Source: Chitinophaga pinensis
GTDB taxonomy: Bacteria; Bacteroidota; Bacteroidia; Flavobacteriales_D; Crocinitomicaceae
Direction of reading: 5' to 3'
DNA: 64,000 nt
NCBI GenBank assembly: GCA_945902745.1
Contig: CAMDNE010000007.1
Span: forward strand, 1 to 64,000
Shown here piece after piece: positions 54,782 to 63,389 of the stretch (positions are counted from its first letter, which is position 1; each line of letters opens with the position of its first letter). A model generated the notes under the pieces. It was not told where the DNA came from, made no database searches, and saw only the letters and a program-made list of their open reading frames with translations. The translations under genes and the position numbers were made by a program.

Positions 54782-56292
54782 TTCTTGATCAACTGTTTTG
54801 TGCTGTTTTGACCATTCACGTTGATTGAAACAAAATACACGCCATTTCTAGCAGCGGCGTTTACGTCATTTGTACCATCCCAAGTTGCAGTGAACCCATC
54901 CGCAGATGACGTTTCAGTCTGAACCAATTTCTTGATTAATTTACCTTGATAATCGTAAACATATACTGAAACAATATCTCCTGATTTCACTCCTGGATGC
55001 ACGATGTTTGTGCCTTCAGTAAAAGGATTCGGATAAATGTTGATTGGGCTATCAGTTGCAACTATTTGCTCCTCCATACTTGCTGACATTAACGCTTCCA
55101 TGTCGTAGTTTTCATCCCCTGTTTGATGCAACATGTAATGGAAATAAACCAAGAACATTTCGTCGGAAGTGTTTAGCCCAGCGCCAACAGTTATTGGTGG
55201 TGAATTTGGATTATTCGGATTTGCGGTTGTATTATCGTAAACTCCTTGTCCTTTAATTACTGTTCCAGTTGGTGCCCAAACTATATTTTTGAAAAAGTAA
55301 AACCCTTGCCAGTGGAAATCCCATGCAGGAATATTTGCCAATTTCAGCGTATCTCCATTCGGTTTAATTCCAAAAGCTTTGATACTTTTTCCAACTTGGT
55401 GCATATGAGGAAATACGCTTAAAAGCGAAATGTTCGCAGGAAGTGGTGTGTATTGTCCAGACACATTTGTAAGTTGATTTGGTGGTAAATTGAACGTCCA
55501 ATTTTGAATTATTGGATCTGCGTTTACTTGTCGAACGCCAGTTGTTCCAGGCGGATAAAAATGGAAAATAACTTTTGTGCTATCATACATGCCATACGTT
55601 CCAGCAGGGTAATGCATTCCAAAATACACATTTGAACCAGCATCAATGTCCATTCCAAGTTTCATCGGTGCAACTGTTGGTAATGTCATCGGTGATGCCC
55701 CAGGCGTATAACCCGCAATCAATTTCGTGTTTGTACTGCTAGGACCAGCGCAATTTCCGCCAACTGTATCAGTAACCTCTGTTGCTGCAGCATCTAAATA
55801 AATTAATGCATGGTGCACGATTGCTCTATTTCCAGGAACAATTTCAACTGATTTTATTACTCTATTTTGCAAAAGACCCGATGGAATAGAAAAACAAGCA
55901 TAATCATCATTTGATGCAGTTGCCTTACTCATATAGGTTGGCATTTGAACTGTTAAATCACCATTTCCAAGAATAGATCCTGTTAAATATACAGGTGCAG
56001 GTGGCGTATTTGCAGCAATTCCTTCTAAAGCTCCACCAAGAACCCAGTCCATTATTGTTGTTTTGTCTGCAGCACTCAATGCTCTGTCATGCACATACTG
56101 ATTGTATGTATTGTCAATTGGCCAAGGGGGCATTTCATCTGTGCTCACACAAGCTGCAATTGTAGCCGCCATAGGACTCGCTTCAGCGTAGGTCATCATT
56201 GAATTTGGTGCAATTCCACCAGTGTGGTGACACATTGTACACTTGTTGAAAAAGATTTGAGCAACATTATCGCTCCAAGTTTGCGCATTCAA
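54778..56292 (-). CDS. Secreted Cu-monooxygenase-like protein with T9SS signal; start codon unclear
   Basis: The body starts with a cytochrome-like CTMCHH motif (FFNKCTMCHHTGGIAP). A peptidylglycine/dopamine-beta monooxygenase-type Cu domain follows (HHALIYLDA, MHYPAGTYG, VFPHMHQVGKSI). It ends in a type IX sorting domain (NIYPNPFTEG ... KQLIKN). 56292 is a TTG (the Leu of GLNAQTW), but the frame upstream encodes a perfect signal peptide, KKKLLLLAITFLSLGLNAQ, reaching 56337. There is no ATG, GTG or TTG before the in-frame stop at 56364; only an ATT at 56355. Either an ATT start, a mutated start or a sequence error is involved. Substrate unknown. Confidence 0.8.
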   Translation of the reverse strand: MNAQTWSDNVAQIFFNKCTMCHHTGGIAPNSMMTYAEASPMAATIAACVSTDEMPPWPIDNTYNQYVHDRALSAADKTTIMDWVLGGALEGIAANTPPAPVYLTGSILGNGDLTVQMPTYMSKATASNDDYACFSIPSGLLQNRVIKSVEIVPGNRAIVHHALIYLDAAATEVTDTVGGNCAGPSSTNTKLIAGYTPGASPMTLPTVAPMKLGMDIDAGSNVYFGMHYPAGTYGMYDSTKVIFHFYPPGTTGVRQVNADPIIQNWTFNLPPNQLTNVSGQYTPLPANISLLSVFPHMHQVGKSIKAFGIKPNGDTLKLANIPAWDFHWQGFYFFKNIVWAPTGTVIKGQGVYDNTTANPNNPNSPPITVGAGLNTSDEMFLVYFHYMLHQTGDENYDMEALMSASMEEQIVATDSPINIYPNPFTEGTNIVHPGVKSGDIVSVYVYDYQGKLIKKLVQTETSSADGFTATWDGTNDVNAAARNGVYFVSINVNGQNSTKQLIKN

Positions 56293-56458
56293 GCCTAACG
56301 ATAGAAAAGTGATAGCAAGTAGTAATAATTTTTTCTTAAATTCTAAGTTTAGAATTACAAATTAAGAACATTTTATTGTAAATCACATTTTAATTTCAGA
56401 ATTTCCTGCAAAACAATTTTTTGATTAGCTTCGTTTACTCGAAAGACTGATTCAATAC

Positions 56459-58063
56459 ATGAACTATATTTCAATAAAACTTCTTAGAAACACGGTTGAA
56501 ATTCCTTCAAATTTTGCAGATACTGAATCTATAAAATCGGTAATAAAAACAATAGATGATCTAGCTATTAATGGAGAAATTCAACTTGGAACGGAAACTT
56601 ATAAAGCATCCGACGTCAAAGCATTTATTGAATCTCTGGACGCGAAGAAAATCGTTTTTCTCGATTGGGCTGAATTGAATCACGACTTATTGCTTTTGCT
56701 TCAAGGTAAACTTCCAAAACACCACTTTCAAGATGCGCATAAATGGCTTGGGCATAGTTTGTTTAAAGATTTTCAGCAGTTTTTATCACCGTATTTGCAA
56801 CACCGTTTTTTAGCGTTAGGACAAACTATTTCCCAAGATCAATTAGCTGTTCTCTTTTCATTTGCTGTCCTTTTACCAGAGGATGAACGCATGTTTATTG
56901 AGCAAATGCTTTATAAATCCATTCAAAATAAGCTAGATGAATCCAAAGAAATCATTGCCCATTCAAAAACGGAAAAAGAATTATTGACCGCAATTCAGCC
57001 GTTGTGTAATGCCTCAGTTTTAGGAATTATCAATCACTTTTCTCGTTCGAATTATGCAACGAAATTAGCATACGTTGATTATTTGTTGTGGGTCATCAAA
57101 CAAAATGCATGCAGTGTTCGACTGGCAAATTGGATCCTGAAAGAAATTGAAAAAATAAGTTTGAATCCAGAACACTTGGAGAAGATTGATGCCTTGAAAA
57201 AGGACTTGCAAGAAGGAAGGATCAAAATGAAAAAAAGTTTGGTGCAAGCGCGCAACCATTGGACTACATCTCAACTAATTTCAGTTGGAATTGGAGTTGT
57301 TCTTGTTGCCGTAATTGCTTGGATTATTCTTGAAAAACCGTTCAGTAAAACAGTTGATGAACAATTTACCACTGCAACATCGTACGAGAAATTCACCAAA
57401 TCGGAACGTAAAAAAATTGATTCCTTGTTGCGTCAAATTCAACAAACACATGCCCCAGAAGAAGTTGAGATTGACCCGAATCGTTCCATTTTAGGCAATG
57501 GCATCAGCATGGCGTTAAGAACACCTTTTCACAATAAACGTATGGAAGCATTGTATCAAGATTTTTTAATTGACGCCGATTTGCATGATTTAGGTTTGGT
57601 GGATAGTTGTGCTGCTTTTTCTCAAAAAACGGCAACTACTCACTTTTACAAAGACGTGAAAAGTGCGAAGAAGCGCAATGGATCTATCGAAACGCTGTTT
57701 AAAAATGAGGCCGTTTATGATGTGTACCTCATCGTTTTTGAAGACATGAAAAGAGGAAAGGTTTTCTCAACACTGATTAAAAGCAATGAAACAATTGAAT
57801 TGAAATTGAACAGTTACGACCATCTAATTTTTATCGCTGGAAATGATCTTGGTAAATTTATAGTTCCTAAAGGCGCTTCGGAACTTCCGTCTGCTGATTT
57901 TGATCATCATTTTTGCTCAACCGATATCAACTATACTGAATCATTGCGCAGTATTTACTATTTGTCTCGACCACAATCTGGGAAGAACAAGTTTTTATTA
58001 TCGGGAGATAAAGGAGGCTATTTTTCTGTGATTGATTTGTATGGGGTGTTGGAGGTGGTTTGA
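56459..58063 (+). CDS. Membrane protein of unknown function (534 aa)
   Basis: The N-terminal half (about 1-265) is helical and cytoplasmic, followed by one membrane helix (SVGIGVVLVAVIAWIIL, about 275-292) and an exterior C-terminal half of about 240 residues (SKTVDEQFTTATSYEKF ... RGKVFSTLIKSNETIELKLNSYDHLIFIAGNDLG). No catalytic motif is visible and I do not recognise the family. The topology, with a regulatory-looking cytoplasmic part and an exported beta-rich part, resembles anti-sigma or signalling proteins, but this is only an analogy. It has its own upstream region and is not in an operon. Confidence 0.82.
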   Translation: MNYISIKLLRNTVEIPSNFADTESIKSVIKTIDDLAINGEIQLGTETYKASDVKAFIESLDAKKIVFLDWAELNHDLLLLLQGKLPKHHFQDAHKWLGHSLFKDFQQFLSPYLQHRFLALGQTISQDQLAVLFSFAVLLPEDERMFIEQMLYKSIQNKLDESKEIIAHSKTEKELLTAIQPLCNASVLGIINHFSRSNYATKLAYVDYLLWVIKQNACSVRLANWILKEIEKISLNPEHLEKIDALKKDLQEGRIKMKKSLVQARNHWTTSQLISVGIGVVLVAVIAWIILEKPFSKTVDEQFTTATSYEKFTKSERKKIDSLLRQIQQTHAPEEVEIDPNRSILGNGISMALRTPFHNKRMEALYQDFLIDADLHDLGLVDSCAAFSQKTATTHFYKDVKSAKKRNGSIETLFKNEAVYDVYLIVFEDMKRGKVFSTLIKSNETIELKLNSYDHLIFIAGNDLGKFIVPKGASELPSADFDHHFCSTDINYTESLRSIYYLSRPQSGKNKFLLSGDKGGYFSVIDLYGVLEVV

Positions 58064-58115
58064 GTGAGGAGTGAGGAGTGATGAGTTTAGAACTGAGAGT
58101 TTAGAGTTGGGGATT

Positions 58116-58258
58116 CTATGTGTCACTTCGGCAAGCTCAGTGCATCGCTATGTGGTTTGAGTGATGAGAGCTGAGTGAGGAGTTTAAAGCTGATAATTTA
58201 AAGTTGGGATTGCTATGTGCCACTTCGGCAAGCTCAGTGCATCGCTATGTGGTTTGAG
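58116..58258. repeat. Two 46-bp direct repeats, 97-bp period
   Basis: Copies at 58116-58161 and 58213-58258 differ at one position and contain CACTTCGGCAAGCTCAGTGC. The surrounding DNA (58064-58325) is made of degenerate GTGAGGAGT / GAGAGTTTAG words. No gene is present. The same TCGGCAAGCTCAGTGC word is familiar from Bacteroidota intergenic repeats. The repeats mark the left edge of the accessory region. Confidence 0.85.
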
Positions 58259-58325
58259 AACTGTGAGCCAAGAGCTGAGAGAGTACTTATGATAAGTCAA
58301 CTTTTTCATTAACTTAAGGTGAAAA

Positions 58326-59459
58326 TTGATTTTCATGTACCCAATAATTTATTTAAATCGCCAAGAGATTGGCTTGAAAACCTTTTATTACGTCAGTTTT
58401 GACTTTAACAGGATCATTTATCAACTGTTCAAATCGCTTGAAACTTTTTTCTGGGATAAACATGAAAAATGTTGGGCTTTTGATGAGGCACATTGTTCTT
58501 TGAAGGAATTATATGCTCATTTTGAAGGAAAAGCAGAATTTGTTTTATCAGATAAGACATTGGAAAGTGTTGAATATAAAAAAGCACAGTTACGACCGTG
58601 TCATTTTTTGGAACCATTAGATTCTGACATGGAGCTTGAGATTCAGTTATTCATTCGGTATTTGACATCAAAGCGTTACAGTCCAAATACGATAAAAGTT
58701 TATTCGGATTCCTTGTCCACTTTTTTGCGCTATTTTTCAATGAAGAGTATTTTGGAAATTTCGAATGATGATCTTATTGATTTCAATAACAATTATATCT
58801 TGAAGAACAACTTTTCGGGTTCATATCAAAATCAGGTTGTAAATGCTGTCAAGTTATTTTATTCAGCAATACATCACCATAAGATAGATGTGGAATTGAT
58901 TCATCGGCCGAGGCGAGAAAAATTGCTCCCAAATGTGTTGAGTAAAGAAGAAGTGAAAGCGATTTTAGAGGCTCCCTATAATTTAAAACACCGAGCCATG
59001 TTGGCCATGATTTATTCATGTGGATTAAGAAGGAGTGAATTATTGAGTCTTACAAAATTTGATGTCGATTCAAAACGAATGGTCGTAATAATCAGGATGG
59101 CAAAAGGTAAAAAAGACCGAATTGTGCCTTTATCGCCGAAGATTTTAACCTTACTTCGTGACTATTACAAAAGTTATAATCCCAAAGAATTCCTTTTTGA
59201 AGGTCAAAGTGGAGGCAAATACAGTGAAAAAAGTCTAGAAAATGTTTTAAAGCAGTCCTTATTTAAGGCGCGGATTGAAAAACCTGTAACGCTTCATTGG
59301 TTAAGACATAGTTATGCCACCCATTTATTGGAGAATGGCACTGACTTAAGGTATATTCAAGATTTACTTGGCCACAAAAGCAGTAAAACAACTGAGATTT
59401 ACACCCACGTTAGCACTAAGAATATTCAAAATATCCGCAGTCCGTTTGACGATTTATAA
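58326..59459 (+). CDS. Tyrosine recombinase with unusual N-terminal domain
   Basis: The 377-residue protein has the catalytic set Arg235 (SCGLRRSELL), a Lys in the GKKDRIVPL hairpin (about 260), His324/Arg327 (HWLRHSYATHLLENGTDLRYIQDLLGH, with His350) and nucleophile Tyr359 (TTEIYTHVS). A SAM-like core-binding domain spans about 100-190. The first 95 residues are extra: FYYVSFDFNRIIYQLFKSLETFFWDKHEKCWAF resembles a small HARP-like domain seen in some Bacteroidota integrases. The C-terminal IRSPFDDL recalls integron integrase ends, but the IntI-specific insert between the Lys hairpin and the HxxR box is absent. It is the likely recombinase for the cassette array that starts 0.94 kb downstream. 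Confidence 0.9.
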   Translation: MIFMYPIIYLNRQEIGLKTFYYVSFDFNRIIYQLFKSLETFFWDKHEKCWAFDEAHCSLKELYAHFEGKAEFVLSDKTLESVEYKKAQLRPCHFLEPLDSDMELEIQLFIRYLTSKRYSPNTIKVYSDSLSTFLRYFSMKSILEISNDDLIDFNNNYILKNNFSGSYQNQVVNAVKLFYSAIHHHKIDVELIHRPRREKLLPNVLSKEEVKAILEAPYNLKHRAMLAMIYSCGLRRSELLSLTKFDVDSKRMVVIIRMAKGKKDRIVPLSPKILTLLRDYYKSYNPKEFLFEGQSGGKYSEKSLENVLKQSLFKARIEKPVTLHWLRHSYATHLLENGTDLRYIQDLLGHKSSKTTEIYTHVSTKNIQNIRSPFDDL

Positions 59460-59484
59460 CCAAATTAAACACTATATTTAACTA

Positions 59485-60312
59485 ATGAATTCTATTAAAT
59501 TATTTGAAAGCAAAAATATCCGCTCTGTTTGGAATGAAGCAGAAGAAAAGTGGTATTTCTCCGTACATGATATTGTTTTTGTCTTAACTGATAGCACTGA
59601 TGTGAAGCAATATGTCAAAAGGATTTTAAGCAGAGATTCTTCTCTAAAGTTGAAGTGGGGTACAATTTGTACCCTAGTTGAAATGAAAGCTGCTGACGGA
59701 AAGAATCGAAAAATACTTGCAGCAAATAGCCAAGGGTTACTAAGATTAATTCAATCAATTCCTTCTCCAAAAGCTGAACCTTTCAAACTTTGGCTTGCAC
59801 AAGTTGGCTCAGAAAGAATTGAAGAGATTGAAAATCCAGAATTAGCAATTCAACGCACTAGAGAAATATACAAACTCAAAGGATACTCTGATGAATGGGT
59901 TGAAAAACGCATGCGCAGTATTGCGATCCGTGAAGAATTGACAGAAGAATGGTCTGAACGAGGAATCAAAGAGCAGAAAGAATATGCAATTCTTACAGCA
60001 CAAATAACCAAAGCAACCTTTGGTTTAACTCCTTCTGAGTACAAAGAAGTAAAGAATTTAAAGCGAGAAAATCTTAGGGACCACATGACGGATTTAGAGT
60101 TGATTTTTTCTATGCTTGGAGAAGCATCAACTACTGCCATTGTTAAAACTCAAAATCCAAAAGGGTTTATCGAAAACAAAAAGGCAGCAAAACAAGGAGG
60201 TGATGTTGCTGGAAATGCACGCAAGGAATTAGAGAAGAAGACCGGTGAAAAAGTTGTTTCAACGACGAATTACAAAGTTTTAGAAGAAAAAAAGCAAAAG
60301 AAACTTAAATAA
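59485..60312 (+). CDS. Bro-N domain (phage antirepressor-like) protein
   Basis: The 275-residue protein begins with a BRO-N domain (IKLFESKNIRSVWNEAEEKWYFSVHDIVFVLTDSTDVKQYVKRI...). The central region is helical (NPELAIQRTREIYKLKGYSDEWVEKRMRSIAIREELTEEW). The Lys-rich end (FIENKKAAKQGGDVAGNARKELEKKTGEKVVS) is typical of Bacteroidota BRO proteins. The family occurs in phages and mobile elements as DNA-binding regulators. It starts 25 bp after the integrase, so co-transcription is likely. It may control the recombinase (inference). Confidence 0.88.
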   Translation: MNSIKLFESKNIRSVWNEAEEKWYFSVHDIVFVLTDSTDVKQYVKRILSRDSSLKLKWGTICTLVEMKAADGKNRKILAANSQGLLRLIQSIPSPKAEPFKLWLAQVGSERIEEIENPELAIQRTREIYKLKGYSDEWVEKRMRSIAIREELTEEWSERGIKEQKEYAILTAQITKATFGLTPSEYKEVKNLKRENLRDHMTDLELIFSMLGEASTTAIVKTQNPKGFIENKKAAKQGGDVAGNARKELEKKTGEKVVSTTNYKVLEEKKQKKLK

Positions 60313-60324
60313 TGACTAGTTTTA

Positions 60325-60403
60325 ATAACCCTCATAAAATGAGGGTTATCCGCCCGATTTGAGAGATAACCCTCAAAAAATGGCGGTTATATATACGTTA
60401 GTG
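60325..60403 (+). promoter_or_regulatory. Alternative hairpins and first core site (attI-like) of the cassette array
   Basis: Arm A ATAACCCTCAT (60325-60335) and arm B ATGAGGGTTAT (60339-60349) form an 11-bp hairpin. Arm C ATAACCCTCA (60366-60375) can pair with B instead, and CCGCC (60350-60354) with GGCGG (60382-60386). Immediately to the right is the core GTTAGTG (60397-60403), the 5' boundary of cassette 1. There is no R'' or L'' box to its left, so it resembles an attI-type site rather than attC. It could also regulate transcription into the array. Confidence 0.55.
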
Positions 60404-61093
60404 GCAACTGAGAGACGTGCGAAGTGTAATTAAATATTGAATAGAATTGTGTAATAGAAACATGAAATGCTAAAAAGAATTTTTTATATCATTTGTTTTA
60501 TTGTTTTTATTCAATTTATTGATGGGTGTAAAAAGGATAAAGTGCCATACCCTGAAATAGTTGAACAATCAAAATGGGAAAAATTATCAGGGGAATACAA
60601 AGTGTATGATACACTAGGAAATTATCTGTACGACATGAATATTTCGCACATACATGATAGTCAAAATGATACGGATTCACTTCATTTTGAAAATTTTGAC
60701 GATAATTTTGATTTTAGTTCAAAACAATTAAACTTTGGCTCAAATGTTTCCCCATATTTCATAACTATTGGGCCAAAATACACTATTTTCGATAACGAAT
60801 TTAAAAGATGGAAAATCCTAACACTCGCTGATACTGCTTATAATACTTTAATAAATGGCACAATAAAAATGAAGTATCGAATAACAAATATCAACTATTA
60901 TTTACAAGACATTACACCATATTGTGACACAATAAAAATTCAATTAGCGGTCAAACAATAAATGCCACTAACACACGCTTAGCAAAAAAGCCGAAATCTA
61001 TTTAACGAAAAACGATTAACATAAAAACTTTAGATCATTGATCGCAAATAATATTAATTTTAAAAATCGGCTTCTTCGCTAAGCGCGAAACCG
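60398..61093 (+). mobile_element. Integron-like gene cassette 1 (696 bp)
   Basis: The cassette runs from TTAGTGGCA (after the G of the GTTAGTG core) to the G of the GTTATGT core. The ten bases GTTAGTGGCA at its left end are perfectly complementary to TGCCACTAAC (60963-60972) at its right end. This is exactly what is expected of a cassette whose circular form has a matched R''/R' pair. It carries one gene, 60467-60961, in the array direction. Confidence 0.78.
60467..60961 (+). CDS. Cassette-borne lipoprotein of unknown function
   Basis: The 164-residue protein has a lipobox signal (MLKRIFYIICFIVFIQFIDGC). The mature part is hydrophilic and rich in Asp, Asn and Tyr (HDSQNDTDSLHFENFDDNFDF), probably a small beta-barrel or sandwich; a lipocalin-like fold is possible but unproven. 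It starts 69 nt after the cassette's left core and ends 2-5 nt before the attC R'' box, a compact layout typical of cassettes. The function is unknown. Confidence 0.8.
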   Translation: MLKRIFYIICFIVFIQFIDGCKKDKVPYPEIVEQSKWEKLSGEYKVYDTLGNYLYDMNISHIHDSQNDTDSLHFENFDDNFDFSSKQLNFGSNVSPYFITIGPKYTIFDNEFKRWKILTLADTAYNTLINGTIKMKYRITNINYYLQDITPYCDTIKIQLAVKQ

Positions 61094-61099
61094 TTATGT
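60966..61099 (+). other. attC-like recombination site 1 (134 bp)
   Basis: The order is R'' CACTAAC (60966-60972), L'' CGCTTAGC (60976-60983), an inner arm GCCGA (60990-60994), a long AT-rich loop, TCGGC (61067-61071), L' GCTAAGCG (61078-61085) and R' GTTATGT (61093-61099). L''/L' and the inner arms are exact complements. The words AGCAAAA and CTTCGC recur at the same places in the other sites. Confidence 0.82.
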
Positions 61100-61191
61100 C
61101 CAATCTGCGCAACCTGATAAGTATCTCCCCAATCACTTGTCCGCTTATACCACGGTTTGAACTACTAGACATTTATAAATTGAAGTTCATT

Positions 61192-61263
61192 TTAGAGTTC
61201 GGCGCTGATGGCGACCAAATCTCGATTTGAGACGTTATCACGTCCACGAACTCTAAGTTAGGC
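61192..61263 (+). repeat. 10-bp inverted repeat ending in a GTTAGGC core
   Basis: TTAGAGTTCG (61192-61201) and CGAACTCTAA (61247-61256) are perfect complements, immediately followed by GTTAGGC (61257-61263). The right side looks like an attC site, but no R'' box is recognisable on the left. It may be a remnant attC of another subfamily. Confidence 0.5.
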
Positions 61264-61451
61264 AAAAAAATTTAGAAAGTCAAGTGTTAAACTAGCGTTT
61301 TATGAATCGACCATACGTTCAACTAACGTCGCTTACACGGAATGTAAGCACCATTAGTATGACCGCAGCGTGCTTGGGTTGATTTTTTAATTTATTCCAG
61401 GTTACTTGACTACGTTTTTATTATATTAGCTACCCAAGAGATAAAAACTGA

Positions 61452-61527
61452 ACATAACATCGACTAAGCAAAAGCAGCAAGTACATATTCCAGAGAGCTG
61501 CCTTCGCATAGTCGAGTACCATTATCT
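61452..61527 (+). other. Degenerate attC-like site (76 bp)
   Basis: R'' ACATAAC (61452-61458), TCGACTA (61460-61466), AAGCAAAA, GCAGC (61474-61478), GCTGC (61497-61501), CCTTCGC, TAGTCGA (61509-61515) and an R'-like ATTATCT (61521-61527) follow in order. The stems are exact, but the invariant G of the R' GTT is A, so the site may be inactive. Confidence 0.65.
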
Positions 61528-61656
61528 GCCATATTACGACCGAAAACAAACAGACAAAAAACAATAATCATAAGAGTTTGTAAAAGAGAAAATTAGCGAA
61601 CTAATAATGAAAAGCCCTTAAAAAGGCAAAATGAAAACACAAATTATATACACAGA

Positions 61657-62082
61657 ATGAAAACATTATCGAACATATATAAAATTGTAAATATTATCGC
61701 AGCTTTGGGATGGGCAATATTGATCTTTTTCCCGTTTTGGGATTTAGCTGATACTGTCATTATTAAAGGGATTGTTGTAGGACTTTCTTTGTTTTATGTC
61801 TATTTACTATTCATTCAAAAAGACATTAAAAACGAGGACTATCCAAAAGGAAATTTTGTATCTTTAGAAGGTGTGATGTTACTATTTAAAAACCCTCGAA
61901 ATTTATTAGCTGGTTGGGTTCACTATCTAGCATTTGATTTGATCTTAGGGATTTACATCAAAAGTCAGGCAAATGAGATTGGAATGAGTCATTTATGGCA
62001 AATTCCATGTTTTATTCTGACATTTATATTAGGCCCAGTTGGTTTTTTATTGTTTATTATTTTACAATTATTCATACAATAA
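61657..62082 (+). CDS. ABA4-like (DUF4281) membrane protein
   Basis: The 141-residue protein has four membrane helices (YKIVNIIAALGWAILIFFPF, IIKGIVVGLSLFYVYLLFI, the HYLAFDLILGIYI segment and IPCFILTFILGPVGFLLFIILQLFI). The motifs AGWVHYLAFDLILG and HLWQIPCFILTFILGPVG match the ABA4-like family, named after a plant neoxanthin-synthesis protein; bacterial roles are unsettled. It is first of three co-directional genes in the cassette and lies 34 bp before the glycosyltransferase. Confidence 0.82.
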   Translation: MKTLSNIYKIVNIIAALGWAILIFFPFWDLADTVIIKGIVVGLSLFYVYLLFIQKDIKNEDYPKGNFVSLEGVMLLFKNPRNLLAGWVHYLAFDLILGIYIKSQANEIGMSHLWQIPCFILTFILGPVGFLLFIILQLFIQ

Positions 62083-62116
62083 TTGGGTAAATTGCAAAAA
62101 GAAGCCAGTTAGAAAT

Positions 62117-63387
62117 ATGCGAATAGGATTAGTAACAAAAGGTTCGAGAGGAGACATACAACCCTTTATTGCGTTGGCAATAGGGCTAAAAAACAATGGA
62201 CATCAAGTAACTATTGTAACCTTTAAAAATTTTGAAAACCTTGTTACTGACTATAACATTGAATTTTGTCCGTTGAGCATGGACATCGAAAAAGAAGCCT
62301 ATACGGAAGATGTTTTAGAGGTGCTTCGAAAAGGCAATATGATGAAATTTGCTAAACTGATTGGCAAAAACTCTGAAAAATATAACGAAAAAATAATTTT
62401 TGAAATTGACAAGGCTTCTGATAGCTTCGATTTTATAATTGCAAGCGGATTAGCTTTTCCCAACATTTTACCAATAACATTAAAGAAAAATATAAAATAT
62501 GGTATTCTTAATTTTAGTATGCCCTACTCTATTACAAAAGAATTTCCTGCAATTGGATTTGGGGTTCAAATATACCTTTCATAAATAAAATATCTTATTC
62601 TATTTTCACTTATATAGCGGTAAAGTTGTTTATTCAAAAAGATGTCAATCTAACAGCCAAACTACTTAATTTGCCAAATTGGAAAACCTCAGAATTAATG
62701 ACAGAGTTATTAAGAAAGAATAGGCTTATCATTCATCCAATGAGTAATCAATTGCTCAAACAGCCTAAAGACTGGCCTTCTAATTCTTTTGTAACTGGTT
62801 TTCTTGAAATCCCAACGACTGAACGAAATAGAAATATTAACGAACAAATCCCTGAAGCATTAAAAGCATGGATTGAAGATGGAGAAAAACCTATTTATAT
62901 TGGTTTTGGAAGTATTCCTATTCCAGACACCAACTTACTAAAAACAATTATAGATGAATTGTTGACCCAAACTAATCATCGAATTGTTTTTTGTAACGGC
63001 TGGACTAAGCCATTCATTGATACGAAACATAAAAATCTATTTGTTATCGAAAATATTAATCACGAATGGCTATTCCCAAAATGTAAAATGGCAATCATTC
63101 ATGGGGGTATTGGAACTATAGGTTCTTCATTAAAATCCGGAATTCCAATGGTTATTGTTTCTATTGTTGCAGACCAACCATTTAACGGCAAATTAATTGA
63201 AAAAAATAAAACAGGTGTACACATTCCATTCAAAAAATTGACTTTTGAAAAACTACTTGGAGGTATAACTAAAGTTGATTCGAACGAATTTAAGCAAAAT
63301 ACAAAATCCATTGAAGAAAAAATGCATCTCGAAAATGGTGTAAACGAAAGTCTTATTATTATCGAAAATTATGTAAAGCAAAATTAA
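62117..63387 (+). pseudogene. Frameshifted GT-B glycosyltransferase (UGT/sterol-glucosyltransferase-like)
   Basis: Part 1 (62117-62584) begins MRIGLVTKGSRGDIQPFIALAIGLKNNGHQ, a classical GT-B N-terminus. It then runs out of frame at GGGG (about 62560-62564) and stops at 62584. The correct continuation is in the next frame (SNIPFINKISYSIFTYIAVKLFIQKDVNL) through 63387. It includes IYIGFGSIP and the donor-binding block HEWLFPKCKMAIIHGGIGTIGSSLKSGIPMVIV. One added G would restore a single frame of about 424 codons. It would be a real frameshift, phase variation or a homopolymer error. It would glycosylate a lipid-like acceptor. Confidence 0.85.
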
Positions 63388-63389
63388 AT

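Noticed and set aside
58326-59459. Calling the tyrosine recombinase a standard integron integrase IntI
   Set aside because: The IntI-specific insert before the HxxR box is missing and the N-terminus is longer, so only a general tyrosine-recombinase call is supported.
61302-61382. 26-codon frame MNRPYVQLTSL in the gene-less cassette segment
   Set aside because: It crosses a hairpin, has no supporting signal and is too short to claim.
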